Under the pieces are notes generated by a model. The model was not told the origin of the DNA, did not search any database, and saw nothing but the letters and a program-made list of their open reading frames with translations. This document shows positions 1 to 7,316 of a stretch of DNA of 16,579 bases, piece after piece. Location of the stretch: positions 1-16,579 of the forward strand of contig JAZSJA010000093.1 in assembly GCA_045534095.1 (NCBI GenBank). Reading direction: 5' to 3'. The first letter of the stretch is position 1; each line of letters begins with the position of its first letter. This DNA is from UMGS1279 sp045534095. GTDB lineage: Bacteria; Bacillota; Clostridia; Oscillospirales; Acutalibacteraceae. The position numbers were made by a program, and so were the translations under genes.

Positions 1-28
1 TGACAATACTCAAAATATTGAGTATAAT
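1..28 (+). promoter_or_regulatory. Sigma-A-type promoter for the PH/SHOCT membrane protein pair
   Basis: The window opens with TGACA (1-5), which would complete a TTGACA -35 box if the base just outside the window is T. A perfect TATAAT lies at 23-28, giving exactly 17 bp of spacer. Transcription would start near 35, ahead of the AAAGGAGG ribosome binding site at 42-49 and the ATG at 58. One base of the -35 box lies outside the window, so that part is inferred. Confidence 0.7.
6..25. promoter_or_regulatory. Perfect inverted repeat (probable operator) inside the promoter
   Basis: ATACTCAA (6-13) and TTGAGTAT (18-25) are perfect reverse complements around the 4-nt centre AATA. The repeat fills the spacer and overlaps the first three bases of the -10 box, the usual place for a repressor operator. 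The cognate regulator is not in this window. Small membrane proteins with PH/SHOCT-like domains are sometimes controlled by PadR- or GntR-type repressors, but nothing here identifies which. It could also fold as an RNA hairpin, but it lies mostly upstream of the predicted start of transcription. Confidence 0.6.
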
Positions 29-57
29 TATACCAAATTTCAAAGGAGGCTTAAAGT

Positions 58-969
58 ATGGAAACTTCTAATGTTAAAAGCATAAGGAAGAAAAAGAAAT
101 TGCACTTTTCAGTAAAACTGATAATTGGACTTATCGTTACTGCTTTGCTTTGCCTAATTTCCGCTTTTTCGTGGTGTGCTTTTCAAAAGTATGATGCGCT
201 GGACACAGAATCCCATCAGCACTTTACATATTGGTTAGAGAGTGAATGGGGATGGGGTAATGGTTATATCTCGATAGAAAACGGAGTATGCACAAGACAT
301 TTTGAGGTAGATAAGGTTGTTCGCAAAGAAGGATATGATAAAAACGGTGATTGGCATGATGTAAAATATAAATCCGTTTGGAAAACAGAACCCTGCGACC
401 ATATAATACATAACTACAAAAACAGATACGACTACGCTTTTCAGGCACTTAAAAATGGTTATATCTTACATCAAAGTAGCGATTGGGATCCAGAATTCGG
501 AAACTACATATATGACGAAAGTTTAGAAAACTATTACATAAACTCCGGTGCATTGATTTTACCTTTTTATATTCTTTTCGCAGTATTTATTATTTTGTCG
601 CATTTTAAAAATAAACACTATGAAATTTGTGTTGAGGAAAAAAGAATTTTAGGTAAAATCGGTTTTGGTAAAAGGGTAACCATTTTGCCATGGAATATAA
701 CAAGCGTTTCCAAAAAAGGTAAATACAAAGTTGTTATTACCACCGCAGATACGACATTTAAATTCAAGTTCATTAAAAATGCAGATGAAATTATTGAAGC
801 TATTGATAAACTTGATAAAACAGTACCAACAACACCAACAGAAGATCAGTTGCTACTACAAACCGACGGTCTTTCAAAAGAGCTTAAAATCTACTTAGAC
901 CTTTATGAAAGTGGAATAATAAGCAAAGAAGAATATGAGAAAAAATATATTGAAATCACGAAAGGATAA
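58..969 (+). CDS. Membrane protein with PH-like domain and C-terminal SHOCT-like domain
   Basis: A 303-residue protein. A lysine-rich N-terminus (residues 10-14) precedes a first membrane helix at about 19-42. A roughly 120-residue loop rich in Trp, Tyr and acidic residues follows, then a second helix at about 164-184. Residues about 188-255 form a short beta-rich stretch (EKRILGKIGFGKR, then PWNITSV and KYKVVITT) like a bacterial PH domain. The last 32 residues (about 272-303) have the SHOCT pattern of an amphipathic helix, a 'SGIIS' turn and an acidic 'KEEYEKK' helix. SHOCT domains are thought to mediate oligomerisation or be attached to PH/membrane modules. The positive-inside rule would put the PH and SHOCT parts in the cytoplasm and the loop outside. 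AAAGGAGG at 42-49 supports the start. The next gene begins 5 nt after the stop, so the two are co-transcribed. No enzymatic function is apparent; the exact role is unknown. Confidence 0.8.
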   Translation: METSNVKSIRKKKKLHFSVKLIIGLIVTALLCLISAFSWCAFQKYDALDTESHQHFTYWLESEWGWGNGYISIENGVCTRHFEVDKVVRKEGYDKNGDWHDVKYKSVWKTEPCDHIIHNYKNRYDYAFQALKNGYILHQSSDWDPEFGNYIYDESLENYYINSGALILPFYILFAVFIILSHFKNKHYEICVEEKRILGKIGFGKRVTILPWNITSVSKKGKYKVVITTADTTFKFKFIKNADEIIEAIDKLDKTVPTTPTEDQLLLQTDGLSKELKIYLDLYESGIISKEEYEKKYIEITKG

Positions 970-974
970 TTAAA

Positions 975-1382
975 ATGGAAAATAATATTGTAACTGCTAA
1001 ATTTAAAAAATGGAACATTTTTAGTTTAATCCCCCTTATTCTAGGTATACTTTCTGCCGCTATAATTGTTTTTGCGGCTCTTTCTGAAGAAGATGAAGAA
1101 GTTCTTATAGCTTTAATTGCCCCTGTTGTTATAATCATTGTTGCTTTTATTATTAAAATTTGTTTCGCAAAATTAACTCTTACCATTACCGAGGATTGGA
1201 TTTATTCAACACGTTGTTTTAAGAAAAAATCTTCTATGCCTATTAAAAAAGTTTCTTACGTAAGCACCGGATTATTCAAAAGACTCACTATACATAGCGA
1301 TGGTGGTAGACTTAATTTTTGGGCTTGCAAAAATGATAACGAAATTTTTTCAACAATAATAGCTAACATCAATAAACAATAG
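975..1382 (+). CDS. Small membrane protein with PH-like domain
   Basis: A 135-residue protein with two strongly hydrophobic helices (about 14-36 and 43-65) separated by a very short acidic hairpin (EEDEE). A soluble C-terminal part (66-134) follows, with alternating beta-type residues (KLTLTITED, then KKSSMPIKKVSYV, then LTIHSDGGRLNF). This resembles the PH-like part of the upstream 303-residue protein, so the two may share an origin. It lacks a SHOCT-like tail. The RBS AAAGGA at 960-965 lies at the end of the upstream gene, and the start is 5 nt after that stop, so translation is probably coupled. It may form a membrane complex with its neighbour; no catalytic residues are evident and the function is unknown. 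Confidence 0.75.
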   Translation: MENNIVTAKFKKWNIFSLIPLILGILSAAIIVFAALSEEDEEVLIALIAPVVIIIVAFIIKICFAKLTLTITEDWIYSTRCFKKKSSMPIKKVSYVSTGLFKRLTIHSDGGRLNFWACKNDNEIFSTIIANINKQ

Positions 1383-1402
1383 ATAAAAAATTATAACTCA
1401 CT

Positions 1403-1442
1403 AAACACAATAGGGGTTTTCGAACTTCTATTGTGTTTTTTT
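1403..1442 (+). terminator. Intrinsic terminator of the PH/SHOCT unit
   Basis: AAACACAATAG (1403-1413) pairs with CTATTGTGTTT (1428-1438). The stem can continue inward through G-U and A-T pairs to a TTCG-like loop, and a run of seven T (1436-1442) follows. It lies about 20 nt past the stop of the second gene, so it closes that transcription unit. Confidence 0.88.
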
Positions 1443-1597
1443 ATTTGCAAAGCAAATTCCACCTTTATAATACGGACAGAACGAGGTTATGCTGATTATT
1501 AAAACTTCTTTTCAATAAAAATCACCTTAAATTTGCAAATTATACGGATACAGAATAAAAATTATGTTATATTCACCGATTTATTCGTAATAAATGT
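1443..1597. other. Non-coding AT-rich interval with two short inverted repeats
   Basis: No credible gene is visible between the terminator and the murD promoter. ATTTGC-AAA-GCAAAT lies at 1443-1457 and the 12-bp palindrome AATTTGCAAATT at 1530-1541. Both contain TTTGCAAA-like cores, so they might bind the same factor, but no regulator gene is near and repeats this short can arise by chance in AT-rich DNA. Confidence 0.3.
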
Positions 1598-1626
1598 TTG
1601 ATTTTATTGAACTGTTGATGTATAAT
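1598..1626 (+). promoter_or_regulatory. Probable promoter of the murD operon
   Basis: TTGATT (1598-1603, four of six matches to TTGACA) and a perfect TATAAT (1621-1626) are separated by 17 bp. Transcription would start near 1633, about 30 nt before the murD start at 1663. This supports the shorter murD start, because the longer reading frame would begin inside the promoter. Confidence 0.65.
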
Positions 1627-1662
1627 ATATTGTGTATAGATATTTGCATTGGAGGTCTTTTT

Positions 1663-3045
1663 ATGGATTGTAAGCAATTTTTTAACAGTATTGCCGATAA
1701 ACGCATTGCCCTTTGCGGAATTGGCATAAGCAACACTCCACTTGTTTTGAATTTTTTAAATTTAGGTGCAAGAGTTTTCGCCTGTGACCGTCGCGACCGT
1801 GCAACCATAGGTGAGCTTGCCGACCGTTTAGAAAAAGCAGGTGCAGAGCTTCGCCTTGGTGAGGACTACCTTAAAAATCTTGAGGTGGACGTTATTTTCC
1901 GCACCCCCGGTATGAACTTTAATCTTCCCGAGCTCGAAGAGGCTCGTCGCAACGGAATAGCAGTTACTTCCGAAATGGAGGTTTTCTTTGACCTTTGCCC
2001 CGCAACAATTTTTGCAGTAACCGGTTCAGACGGCAAGACCACAACCACCACCCTTATTGCAAAAATGCTTGAGGCCGCAGGCAAAAAGGTTCACGTTGGC
2101 GGTAATATTGGTCGCCCCCTACTCCCCGAGCTTGATAACATTGCTCCTGAGGATTTTGTAGTGGTTGAACTTTCCTCTTTCCAACTTATTTCTATGAGAA
2201 AAAGTCCCGACGTTGCAGTTATTACCAACGTTGCCCCCAACCATTTGGACGTTCATAAAGATATGGACGAATACATTGGTGCAAAACAAAATATTATGCT
2301 TCATCAAAATGCTTTTTCACGTACAGTTTTAAATTTAGATGATGAAATCACCAAAGGTTTTTCTAAGGATGTCAGAGGTCAGCTTCTCTACTCCAGTATG
2401 ACTGAACGCATTAAAAATGGTGCTTGGATTGACGGTGAGGGCAACATTTTTATGAGTTATCGCGGCATCAACGCCCCCATTATGAACAAAAAGGATATTG
2501 CCCTTATGGGTGAGCACAACGTGGCTAACTATCTCTCGGCTATTTCTGCCGTTTGGGGTTACGTTGGTGCAGAGGAAATCCGCACAGTTGCAAAAGAATT
2601 TATGGGCGTTGAACACAGAATTGAATTTGTAAGAGAAATTGAAGGCGTTAGATATTATAACGACTCCATTGCATCCAGTCCCACACGTACCATCGCAGGG
2701 CTTAAATCCTTTGAGGGCAACGTTATTTTGCTCGCAGGCGGATACGACAAGCACATTCCCTTTGAGCCTATGGTTCCTTACATTATTGAAAAGGTTAAGC
2801 TTTTAATTTTAACCGGTCCCACCGCTGATAAAATTGAAGCAGCCGTTAAAAAAGATGCAAAATATATGGGTTATAACCCCAGTATTATTAGAGCGAATGA
2901 CTTAACTGAGGCTGTTGAACTCGCCCACAAAAATGCAGTTTCGGGCGATATAGTTACCCTCTCCCCCGCTTGTGCAAGTTTTGACGCCTTCCCCAACTTT
3001 GCAGTAAGGGGCGACAAATTCAAAGAGCTTGTAAAGGCTTTATAG
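1663..3045 (+). CDS. murD: UDP-N-acetylmuramoyl-L-alanine--D-glutamate ligase (MurD)
   Basis: Cytoplasmic Mur ligase that adds D-glutamate to UDP-MurNAc-L-Ala with ATP, an early peptidoglycan precursor step. The protein has 460 residues, normal for MurD (about 450). An N-terminal nucleotide-fold domain starts with 'RIALCGIGIS'. The ATP P-loop GSDGKTTTT is at 121-129, the central-domain signature NVAPNHLDVH at 189-198, and the C-terminal-domain signature NDS at 333-335, followed by 'SSPTRTIAGL' and 'LLAGGYDKH'. The ATG at 1663 is preferred over an in-frame ATG 69 nt upstream because GGAGG (1651-1655) sits 7 nt before it and the upstream ATG overlaps the -35 region. The gene stands apart from a division/cell-wall cluster and heads an operon with two M42 peptidases, a common scattered arrangement in Clostridia. 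Confidence 0.96.
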   Translation: MDCKQFFNSIADKRIALCGIGISNTPLVLNFLNLGARVFACDRRDRATIGELADRLEKAGAELRLGEDYLKNLEVDVIFRTPGMNFNLPELEEARRNGIAVTSEMEVFFDLCPATIFAVTGSDGKTTTTTLIAKMLEAAGKKVHVGGNIGRPLLPELDNIAPEDFVVVELSSFQLISMRKSPDVAVITNVAPNHLDVHKDMDEYIGAKQNIMLHQNAFSRTVLNLDDEITKGFSKDVRGQLLYSSMTERIKNGAWIDGEGNIFMSYRGINAPIMNKKDIALMGEHNVANYLSAISAVWGYVGAEEIRTVAKEFMGVEHRIEFVREIEGVRYYNDSIASSPTRTIAGLKSFEGNVILLAGGYDKHIPFEPMVPYIIEKVKLLILTGPTADKIEAAVKKDAKYMGYNPSIIRANDLTEAVELAHKNAVSGDIVTLSPACASFDAFPNFAVRGDKFKELVKAL

Positions 3046-3078
3046 TTAGATTTTTATGCTTTTTAAGGAAGTATTTTT

Positions 3079-4074
3079 ATGGATTTAAAAGAACTTGTAA
3101 CCGAACTCGCAAACGCTACGGGAATCGGTCACATAAACGAAGTTACAACCGTGGCAGAAAAATATCTTGCAGAGTTTAGTAAGATAACCGAAAACTCAAA
3201 CTATCTTTTAGCCGAAATAGGCAAAGGCGAAAACGCAGTTATGCTTGAGGCTCATATGGATGAGGTTGGTATGATTGTTACCGAAGTATGTGACGACGGA
3301 TTTTTGTCAGTTACAAACGTAGGCTCTATCGACACCAGACTTTTACCAAATCAACCTGTTAAAATCTATGGCAAAGAGCTTATAAGCGGCGTATTTACAA
3401 GTCTTCCCCCCCATCTTGGAAGCGGCGAGGTATCAACCGTTGATAATATTCAGGTTGATACCGGCAGAAAAGATATTGCAGAGATTGTAAGTGTTGGCGA
3501 CTATCTTGTTTTGGATTCAAAGCCCACCTCTCTTTTAGGTGACAGAATGACCTCAAAAGCCCTTGACAACCGCACAGGCATGGCGGCTGTTATTGCTGCA
3601 GGCGAGGAAATTGCAAAATTAAATTTGCCCTTTAAGGTGATTTTGCTTTTCCCAACGGGGGAAGAACTTGGCCTCCGTGGGGCACGAGTTGCCGCTTATG
3701 ATAAAAAGATTTCAAAATGCATTTCGGTAGACGTTAGCTTTGGCGATTGCCCTGACGTTCCACCATCTAAAACCGCCAAGCTTGGCAGCGGTGCAATGAT
3801 AGGTATTTCCCCTGTTTTAAACCGAGATATTTACAAAAAGCTTGAAGTGATTGCCAAGGAGAACGAAATCCCCTACACCTTAGAGGTTATGGGTGGTACC
3901 ACCTCAACCGATGCCGACGTTATATCCCTTAATCAGTCGGGTATTCCTACGGGGCTTGTTTCAATTCCCCTTAGAAATATGCACACGCCCTGCGAGGTTG
4001 TGGACCTTAACGACGTCAAGGCGGTAGCTGACCTTCTTGTAGCATACGTAAAGGGGGAAACGGCAAATGGATAA
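3079..4074 (+). CDS. M42 family metallo-aminopeptidase (first of a tandem pair)
   Basis: Dinuclear-metal aminopeptidase of the M42 family (PepA/FrvX/YsdC/TET type), expected to form large cytoplasmic assemblies that trim short peptides. It has 331 residues, close to the family's usual 340-360. All expected metal and catalytic positions are visible: H59 and D61 in AHMDEVG, D163 in LDNR, the glutamate pair E195-E196 in TGEELG, D218 in SVDVS, and H302 in NMHTPCE. RBS AAGGAAG (3065-3071) is 7 nt before the ATG. It starts 33 nt after murD, and its last 8 nt overlap the start of the second M42 gene, so the two are translationally coupled. Substrate preference cannot be read from the sequence. Confidence 0.93.
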   Translation: MDLKELVTELANATGIGHINEVTTVAEKYLAEFSKITENSNYLLAEIGKGENAVMLEAHMDEVGMIVTEVCDDGFLSVTNVGSIDTRLLPNQPVKIYGKELISGVFTSLPPHLGSGEVSTVDNIQVDTGRKDIAEIVSVGDYLVLDSKPTSLLGDRMTSKALDNRTGMAAVIAAGEEIAKLNLPFKVILLFPTGEELGLRGARVAAYDKKISKCISVDVSFGDCPDVPPSKTAKLGSGAMIGISPVLNRDIYKKLEVIAKENEIPYTLEVMGGTTSTDADVISLNQSGIPTGLVSIPLRNMHTPCEVVDLNDVKAVADLLVAYVKGETANG

Positions 4075-5095
4075 TCTTTTTAATATTTTAAAAGTTCTTT
4101 GCGAATTGGACGGCCCATCGGGTAACGAATCCAAGGTGCGAGATTTTATAATAAATGAAATTAAAGATTTTTGTGATGCTAAAATCGACCCAATGGGTAA
4201 TATCATAGCCTTTAAAAAGGGTGCAAAATCTCCTAAATATAAGGTTATGCTTGACGCTCATATGGATGAGGTTGGAGTTATAATCACCTCTATTACCTCT
4301 GATGGATTTTTGAAATTTCAAACAGTTGGTGGAATCAAGGCCGAATCACTACTCTGCAAAAGGGTTAGATTTGGCAGCGTTTTAGGCGTTATAGGTGCAA
4401 AGCCTATTCACCAATCCTCCCCCGACGAAAGAAAAAATCTCCCCTCGGTAGATGCCCTTTACATTGATATTGGAGCAAAGGATAAAGAAGAGGCCGAAAG
4501 CCTTGTTTCTTTGGGTGATATTGGTACCTTTTCAACCGACTGGCAGGATTTAAATGATGACGTTTTTCTGGCAAAGGCCATTGATGATAGGGTTGGTTGT
4601 GCCGTACTGATAAATATTTTAAAAAGCCCCGCCGAGTATGATTTTTATGCTACATTTACGGTTGGCGAGGAAATTGGTCTTAGAGGTGCAAAAACCGCAA
4701 CCTATACAGTAAGCCCCGATTTTGCTATCGCTTTAGAGAGCACCACCGCTGCAGATATTCACAAAAACAGCGGTAACAAGGTAACTGAGCTTCAAAAAGG
4801 AGTAGCCATTTCATTTATGGATGGTGCCACCCTTTACGATCGCTCTCTTTACGATTTTACCATAAATCTTGCAAGAAAAGAAAATATAAATCTTCAAATT
4901 AAAACCGCCACAACAGGCGGAAATAACGCAGGAGCAATTCACCTTACAAAGGGCGGAGTTCGTACTGTTACTTTATCTCTACCCAGCAGATATATTCATT
5001 CCTCTGCTACGGTGGGTTCGAGAATAGACGTTATATCTCAAAATAATCTTGCCATAGCCCTTTTAAAGGAGTTTGCAGGCGGTAGCTTGAACTAA
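4067..5095 (+). CDS. M42 family metallo-aminopeptidase (second of a tandem pair)
   Basis: A 342-residue M42 peptidase, clearly diverged from its upstream neighbour. The active-site set is complete: H65 in AHMDEVG, D173 in AIDDR, E201-E202 in GEEIG, E224 in ALEST (where the first copy has Asp), and H311 in RYIHSS. The ATG lies inside the end of the preceding gene (8-nt overlap), with a purine-rich RBS (AAAGGGGGAAA) just upstream. The Asp/Glu difference at the metal ligand and the changed segment around the last histidine suggest the copies differ in metal or peptide preference. M42 subunits can form mixed assemblies in some archaea, so a heteromer is possible but unproven here. Confidence 0.92.
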   Translation: MDNLFNILKVLCELDGPSGNESKVRDFIINEIKDFCDAKIDPMGNIIAFKKGAKSPKYKVMLDAHMDEVGVIITSITSDGFLKFQTVGGIKAESLLCKRVRFGSVLGVIGAKPIHQSSPDERKNLPSVDALYIDIGAKDKEEAESLVSLGDIGTFSTDWQDLNDDVFLAKAIDDRVGCAVLINILKSPAEYDFYATFTVGEEIGLRGAKTATYTVSPDFAIALESTTAADIHKNSGNKVTELQKGVAISFMDGATLYDRSLYDFTINLARKENINLQIKTATTGGNNAGAIHLTKGGVRTVTLSLPSRYIHSSATVGSRIDVISQNNLAIALLKEFAGGSLN

Positions 5096-5096
5096 T

Positions 5097-5825
5097 ATGA
5101 TTAAGTTAATAGAAAACACACCGTTGCCGTCCGTATTTTTTACGGATGGCTTTTCGGTAACAAAAATAAAGGCAAATTTTATGGCCTATGGATGCAGATA
5201 TTCATTTTTAAACACATGGTATCAACAAAATGATGAGGGGGAAATCACCGCCCTTATTCAGAGGCTTGAAACAAATCTTTTTATTGTGGCAAACAAAAAT
5301 TCCAATTATAACGAGATTAAGGATTTTATAATAGCCATTGGATTTACCTCGGTTCAGGCAGAACCCGAAACTCTCAAAAATCTTGATTTGGATTTTAAGG
5401 AATATCAAGTGCTTGAAACCAAGATGGAGCGTGACGGTTCGCTTCCACCCTACCCCGATATTAAAGAAGTTTTCTCCCTTCTTTACGGGGAAAAAAATAA
5501 GGGTATAACTCCTATGGATTTCGAGGGTTTTTACGTTGACCTTTCTCATAAAATCCGAAAGGATACTGCCGCCGCCATAGTCAAAGAGTCTGCCGTTTGT
5601 GTAGCATCTCATATAACCGATGATTCGGCCGTAATCAGCGGTGTTGTGGTACAAAGTAAAAACCGAAAAAGCGGTCTTGGAAGTGGAATTTTAAAAGAAA
5701 TGATAGTCGCCTTATCGGGGCGGAAAACTTTTGTTGCCGCCGAAACCGAGGTTGCTCCCTTCTACATAAAAAACGGCTTTAAAAAATCTTATAAAATAGC
5801 AATATATGAAAACGAGGAAAAATAA
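5097..5825 (+). CDS. GNAT-family N-acetyltransferase-like protein
   Basis: A 242-residue protein whose C-terminal half looks like a GNAT acetyltransferase. It has a beta strand (AVISGVVVQ), then the acetyl-CoA pyrophosphate-binding motif RKSGLGSG (190-197), a helix (ILKEMIVAL), and a final 'FYIKNGFKKSYKIAIYE' segment typical of the GNAT end. The N-terminal half (about 1-125) matches no domain I recognise and may be a degenerate second GNAT-like fold, as in other two-domain GNATs of Clostridia. The start is one base after the stop of the second M42 gene with only a weak RBS (AGGCGG), so it probably relies on coupled translation. The acetyl acceptor is unknown. Confidence 0.78.
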   Translation: MIKLIENTPLPSVFFTDGFSVTKIKANFMAYGCRYSFLNTWYQQNDEGEITALIQRLETNLFIVANKNSNYNEIKDFIIAIGFTSVQAEPETLKNLDLDFKEYQVLETKMERDGSLPPYPDIKEVFSLLYGEKNKGITPMDFEGFYVDLSHKIRKDTAAAIVKESAVCVASHITDDSAVISGVVVQSKNRKSGLGSGILKEMIVALSGRKTFVAAETEVAPFYIKNGFKKSYKIAIYENEEK

Positions 5826-5827
5826 TT

Positions 5828-7087
5828 ATGTTGGATTTTTTCAGTATTTCCGAAAAACTCTCAAAGCTTGATGAAAAAGCTCTTGAGCTTTGTAAAAAGC
5901 CCTTTGAGAATATTGATGCGATTACCCAGTACAATCAGTTAAAGGTGCTAAAAGCATTTATTGACAATAGGGTTAGCGAAAGTAATTTTGCCGCCACCAC
6001 AGGCTATGGCTACGGTGACAAGGGCAGAGATGATTTGGATAAAATTATAGCCGAAATTTTCGGTGCAGAGGACGCCATTATTCGCCATAGTTTTGCAAGT
6101 GGAACTCACACCTTAACCGTTGCCCTTTTTGGTGTGCTTCGCCCCGGTGACACAATGCTTTGCGTTACCGGCAGACCCTACGACACCCTTATTGGCGTAC
6201 TTGGTTGTGATGAAAAGATTGACGGTTCCCTTGCCGATTTTGGGGTTAATTACAAAGAGGTTGCCCTTGGTAATGATGGTATGCCCGACCTTATCTCCAT
6301 CGAAAAGGCTGTTACGGCAGAAAATCCCAAAATGGTTTATATTCAGCGTTCCCGCGGCTATTCTCTACGCCCAAGTTTAACCGTCTCAGACATAGAAAAA
6401 ATCTGCAAAACAGTTCGCAGTACGGGCAGCGACGCTATAATTATGGTGGATAACTGTTACGGCGAATTTGTAGAAAAGATTGAACCCACCCAGGTTGGTG
6501 CTGATTTAATGGCAGGATCACTTATTAAAAATCCGGGTGGTGGAATTGCACCCTCAGGTGGTTACATTGCAGGCAGAGCTGATTTGGTAGAAAAATGTGC
6601 ATTCCGCATGACTGCCCCCGGCGTTGGTCGCGAGGTTGGTGCATCACTCGGTCACAATCGTGAACTTTATATGGGCGTTTTTAACGCTCCCCACGTTACG
6701 GGCGAAGCCCTTAAAGCCGCCCTTTACGCATCGGGACTCTTTACCGAAATGGGATTTGGCGTTACCCCAACCCTTGAAGAAAGTCGTGCCGATATTATTC
6801 AGGCGATTTTACTTGAGAGAAGCGACCGCCTTATTGCTTTTTGCAAGGGACTTCAAAACGGTGCTCCTGTGGATTCACACCTTACCCCCGAGCCTTGGGA
6901 TATGCCCGGTTACGATGACCAAGTAATTATGGCAGCGGGTGCTTTTACTCTTGGTTCTTCCATTGAACTTTCAGCAGACGCCCCCCTCAGGGAGCCCTTT
7001 GCTGTTTGGATGCAAGGCGGACTGAATTTTCACACTGCCAGAGCCGGTATTTTAATGGCAGCCGAACAGGTTCTTAAAATAGACTAA
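5828..7087 (+). CDS. PLP-dependent methionine gamma-lyase-like protein ('aluminium resistance' family)
   Basis: A 419-residue fold-type I PLP enzyme of the Met_gamma_lyase / YnbB family, often annotated as a cystathionine beta-lyase family protein involved in aluminium resistance. Features include GYGYGDKGRD (59-68), the cofactor-loop 'HSFASGTHT', 'YIQRSRGYS', the PLP aspartate region IIMVDNCYGEF, and the presumed Schiff-base lysine K234 in SLIKNPGGG. The C-terminal 'GLNFHTARAGILMA' is also typical. Length is normal. It begins 2 nt after the GNAT gene and ends the operon. The family's true substrate is poorly established; a carbon-sulphur lyase role is inferred from its relatives. Codon use is like its neighbours. 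Confidence 0.9.
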   Translation: MLDFFSISEKLSKLDEKALELCKKPFENIDAITQYNQLKVLKAFIDNRVSESNFAATTGYGYGDKGRDDLDKIIAEIFGAEDAIIRHSFASGTHTLTVALFGVLRPGDTMLCVTGRPYDTLIGVLGCDEKIDGSLADFGVNYKEVALGNDGMPDLISIEKAVTAENPKMVYIQRSRGYSLRPSLTVSDIEKICKTVRSTGSDAIIMVDNCYGEFVEKIEPTQVGADLMAGSLIKNPGGGIAPSGGYIAGRADLVEKCAFRMTAPGVGREVGASLGHNRELYMGVFNAPHVTGEALKAALYASGLFTEMGFGVTPTLEESRADIIQAILLERSDRLIAFCKGLQNGAPVDSHLTPEPWDMPGYDDQVIMAAGAFTLGSSIELSADAPLREPFAVWMQGGLNFHTARAGILMAAEQVLKID

Positions 7088-7118
7088 AAATAAAAACGTT
7101 TATATTTAATAACATAAC

Positions 7119-7167
7119 AAAACGAAGTTTTTTCTGAACTAAAAATCAGAAAAAGCTTCGTTTTTTT
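7119..7167 (+). terminator. Strong intrinsic terminator after the murD operon
   Basis: An uninterrupted 19-bp stem (7119-7137 with 7146-7164, containing one G-U pair) with an 8-nt loop runs into a T tract at 7161-7167. It separates the housekeeping operon from the phage-like block that follows. Confidence 0.9.
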
Positions 7168-7208
7168 GCCTTTTAAACTAGTGGGGGGAAATATTTTTTT
7201 CGTTGACT

Positions 7209-7214
7209 TATAAT
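7209..7214 (+). promoter_or_regulatory. Candidate -10 element of the capsid block
   Basis: A perfect TATAAT (7209-7214) is immediately preceded by TTGACT (7203-7208). The two are adjacent, not 17 bp apart, so they cannot serve together as -35 and -10. No -35-like hexamer lies at the proper distance upstream (G/A-rich 7182-7191). If this is the promoter, it may need an activator or a different sigma factor. Transcription would begin near 7221, just ahead of the structured leader. Confidence 0.35.
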
Positions 7215-7232
7215 AGTGGCACACGGTGAGAA

Positions 7233-7316
7233 GCCAAGGCTTAAAAAATCTTTTTTCTATCTTGAGCCTTGGCAATGGCGCCAATCATCGTGGAATGACA
7301 CTTCGGAAAGACGATG
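7233..7316 (+). promoter_or_regulatory. Structured leader upstream of the scaffold/capsid genes
   Basis: GCCAAGGCTTAA (7233-7244) pairs with TTGAGCCTTGGC (7262-7273) as a 12-bp stem with one G-U pair and a U-rich 17-nt loop. TGGCGCCA (7276-7283) is palindromic. CATCGT (7286-7291) can then pair with ACGATG (7311-7316), and its 3' arm ends directly against the AAAGGAG ribosome binding site (7317-7323). The layout suggests control of translation or RNA stability for the capsid genes. It matches no riboswitch class I recognise, and there is no T tract, so it is not a simple terminator. Confidence 0.55.

Noticed and set aside
1444..1471. TTTGCA-16 bp-TATAAT as a second promoter
   Set aside because: The -35 match is weak and overlaps the end of the upstream terminator; no gene or RNA is evident downstream before the better murD promoter.
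1489..1518. Nine-codon leader-peptide-like frame with an AACGAGG upstream
   Set aside because: Too short to support, with no attenuator after it and no convincing promoter; likely chance.
1594..1662. N-terminal extension of MurD by 23 codons
   Set aside because: It would start inside the promoter's -35 region, has no ribosome binding site, and adds residues absent from MurD proteins. The ATG at 1663 has GGAGG at proper spacing.
2335..2754. Antisense open frame inside murD, and similar long antisense frames elsewhere (for example 10040-10396, 5208-5654)
   Set aside because: They are shadows of strongly supported genes, lack RBSs, and their translations match no family.
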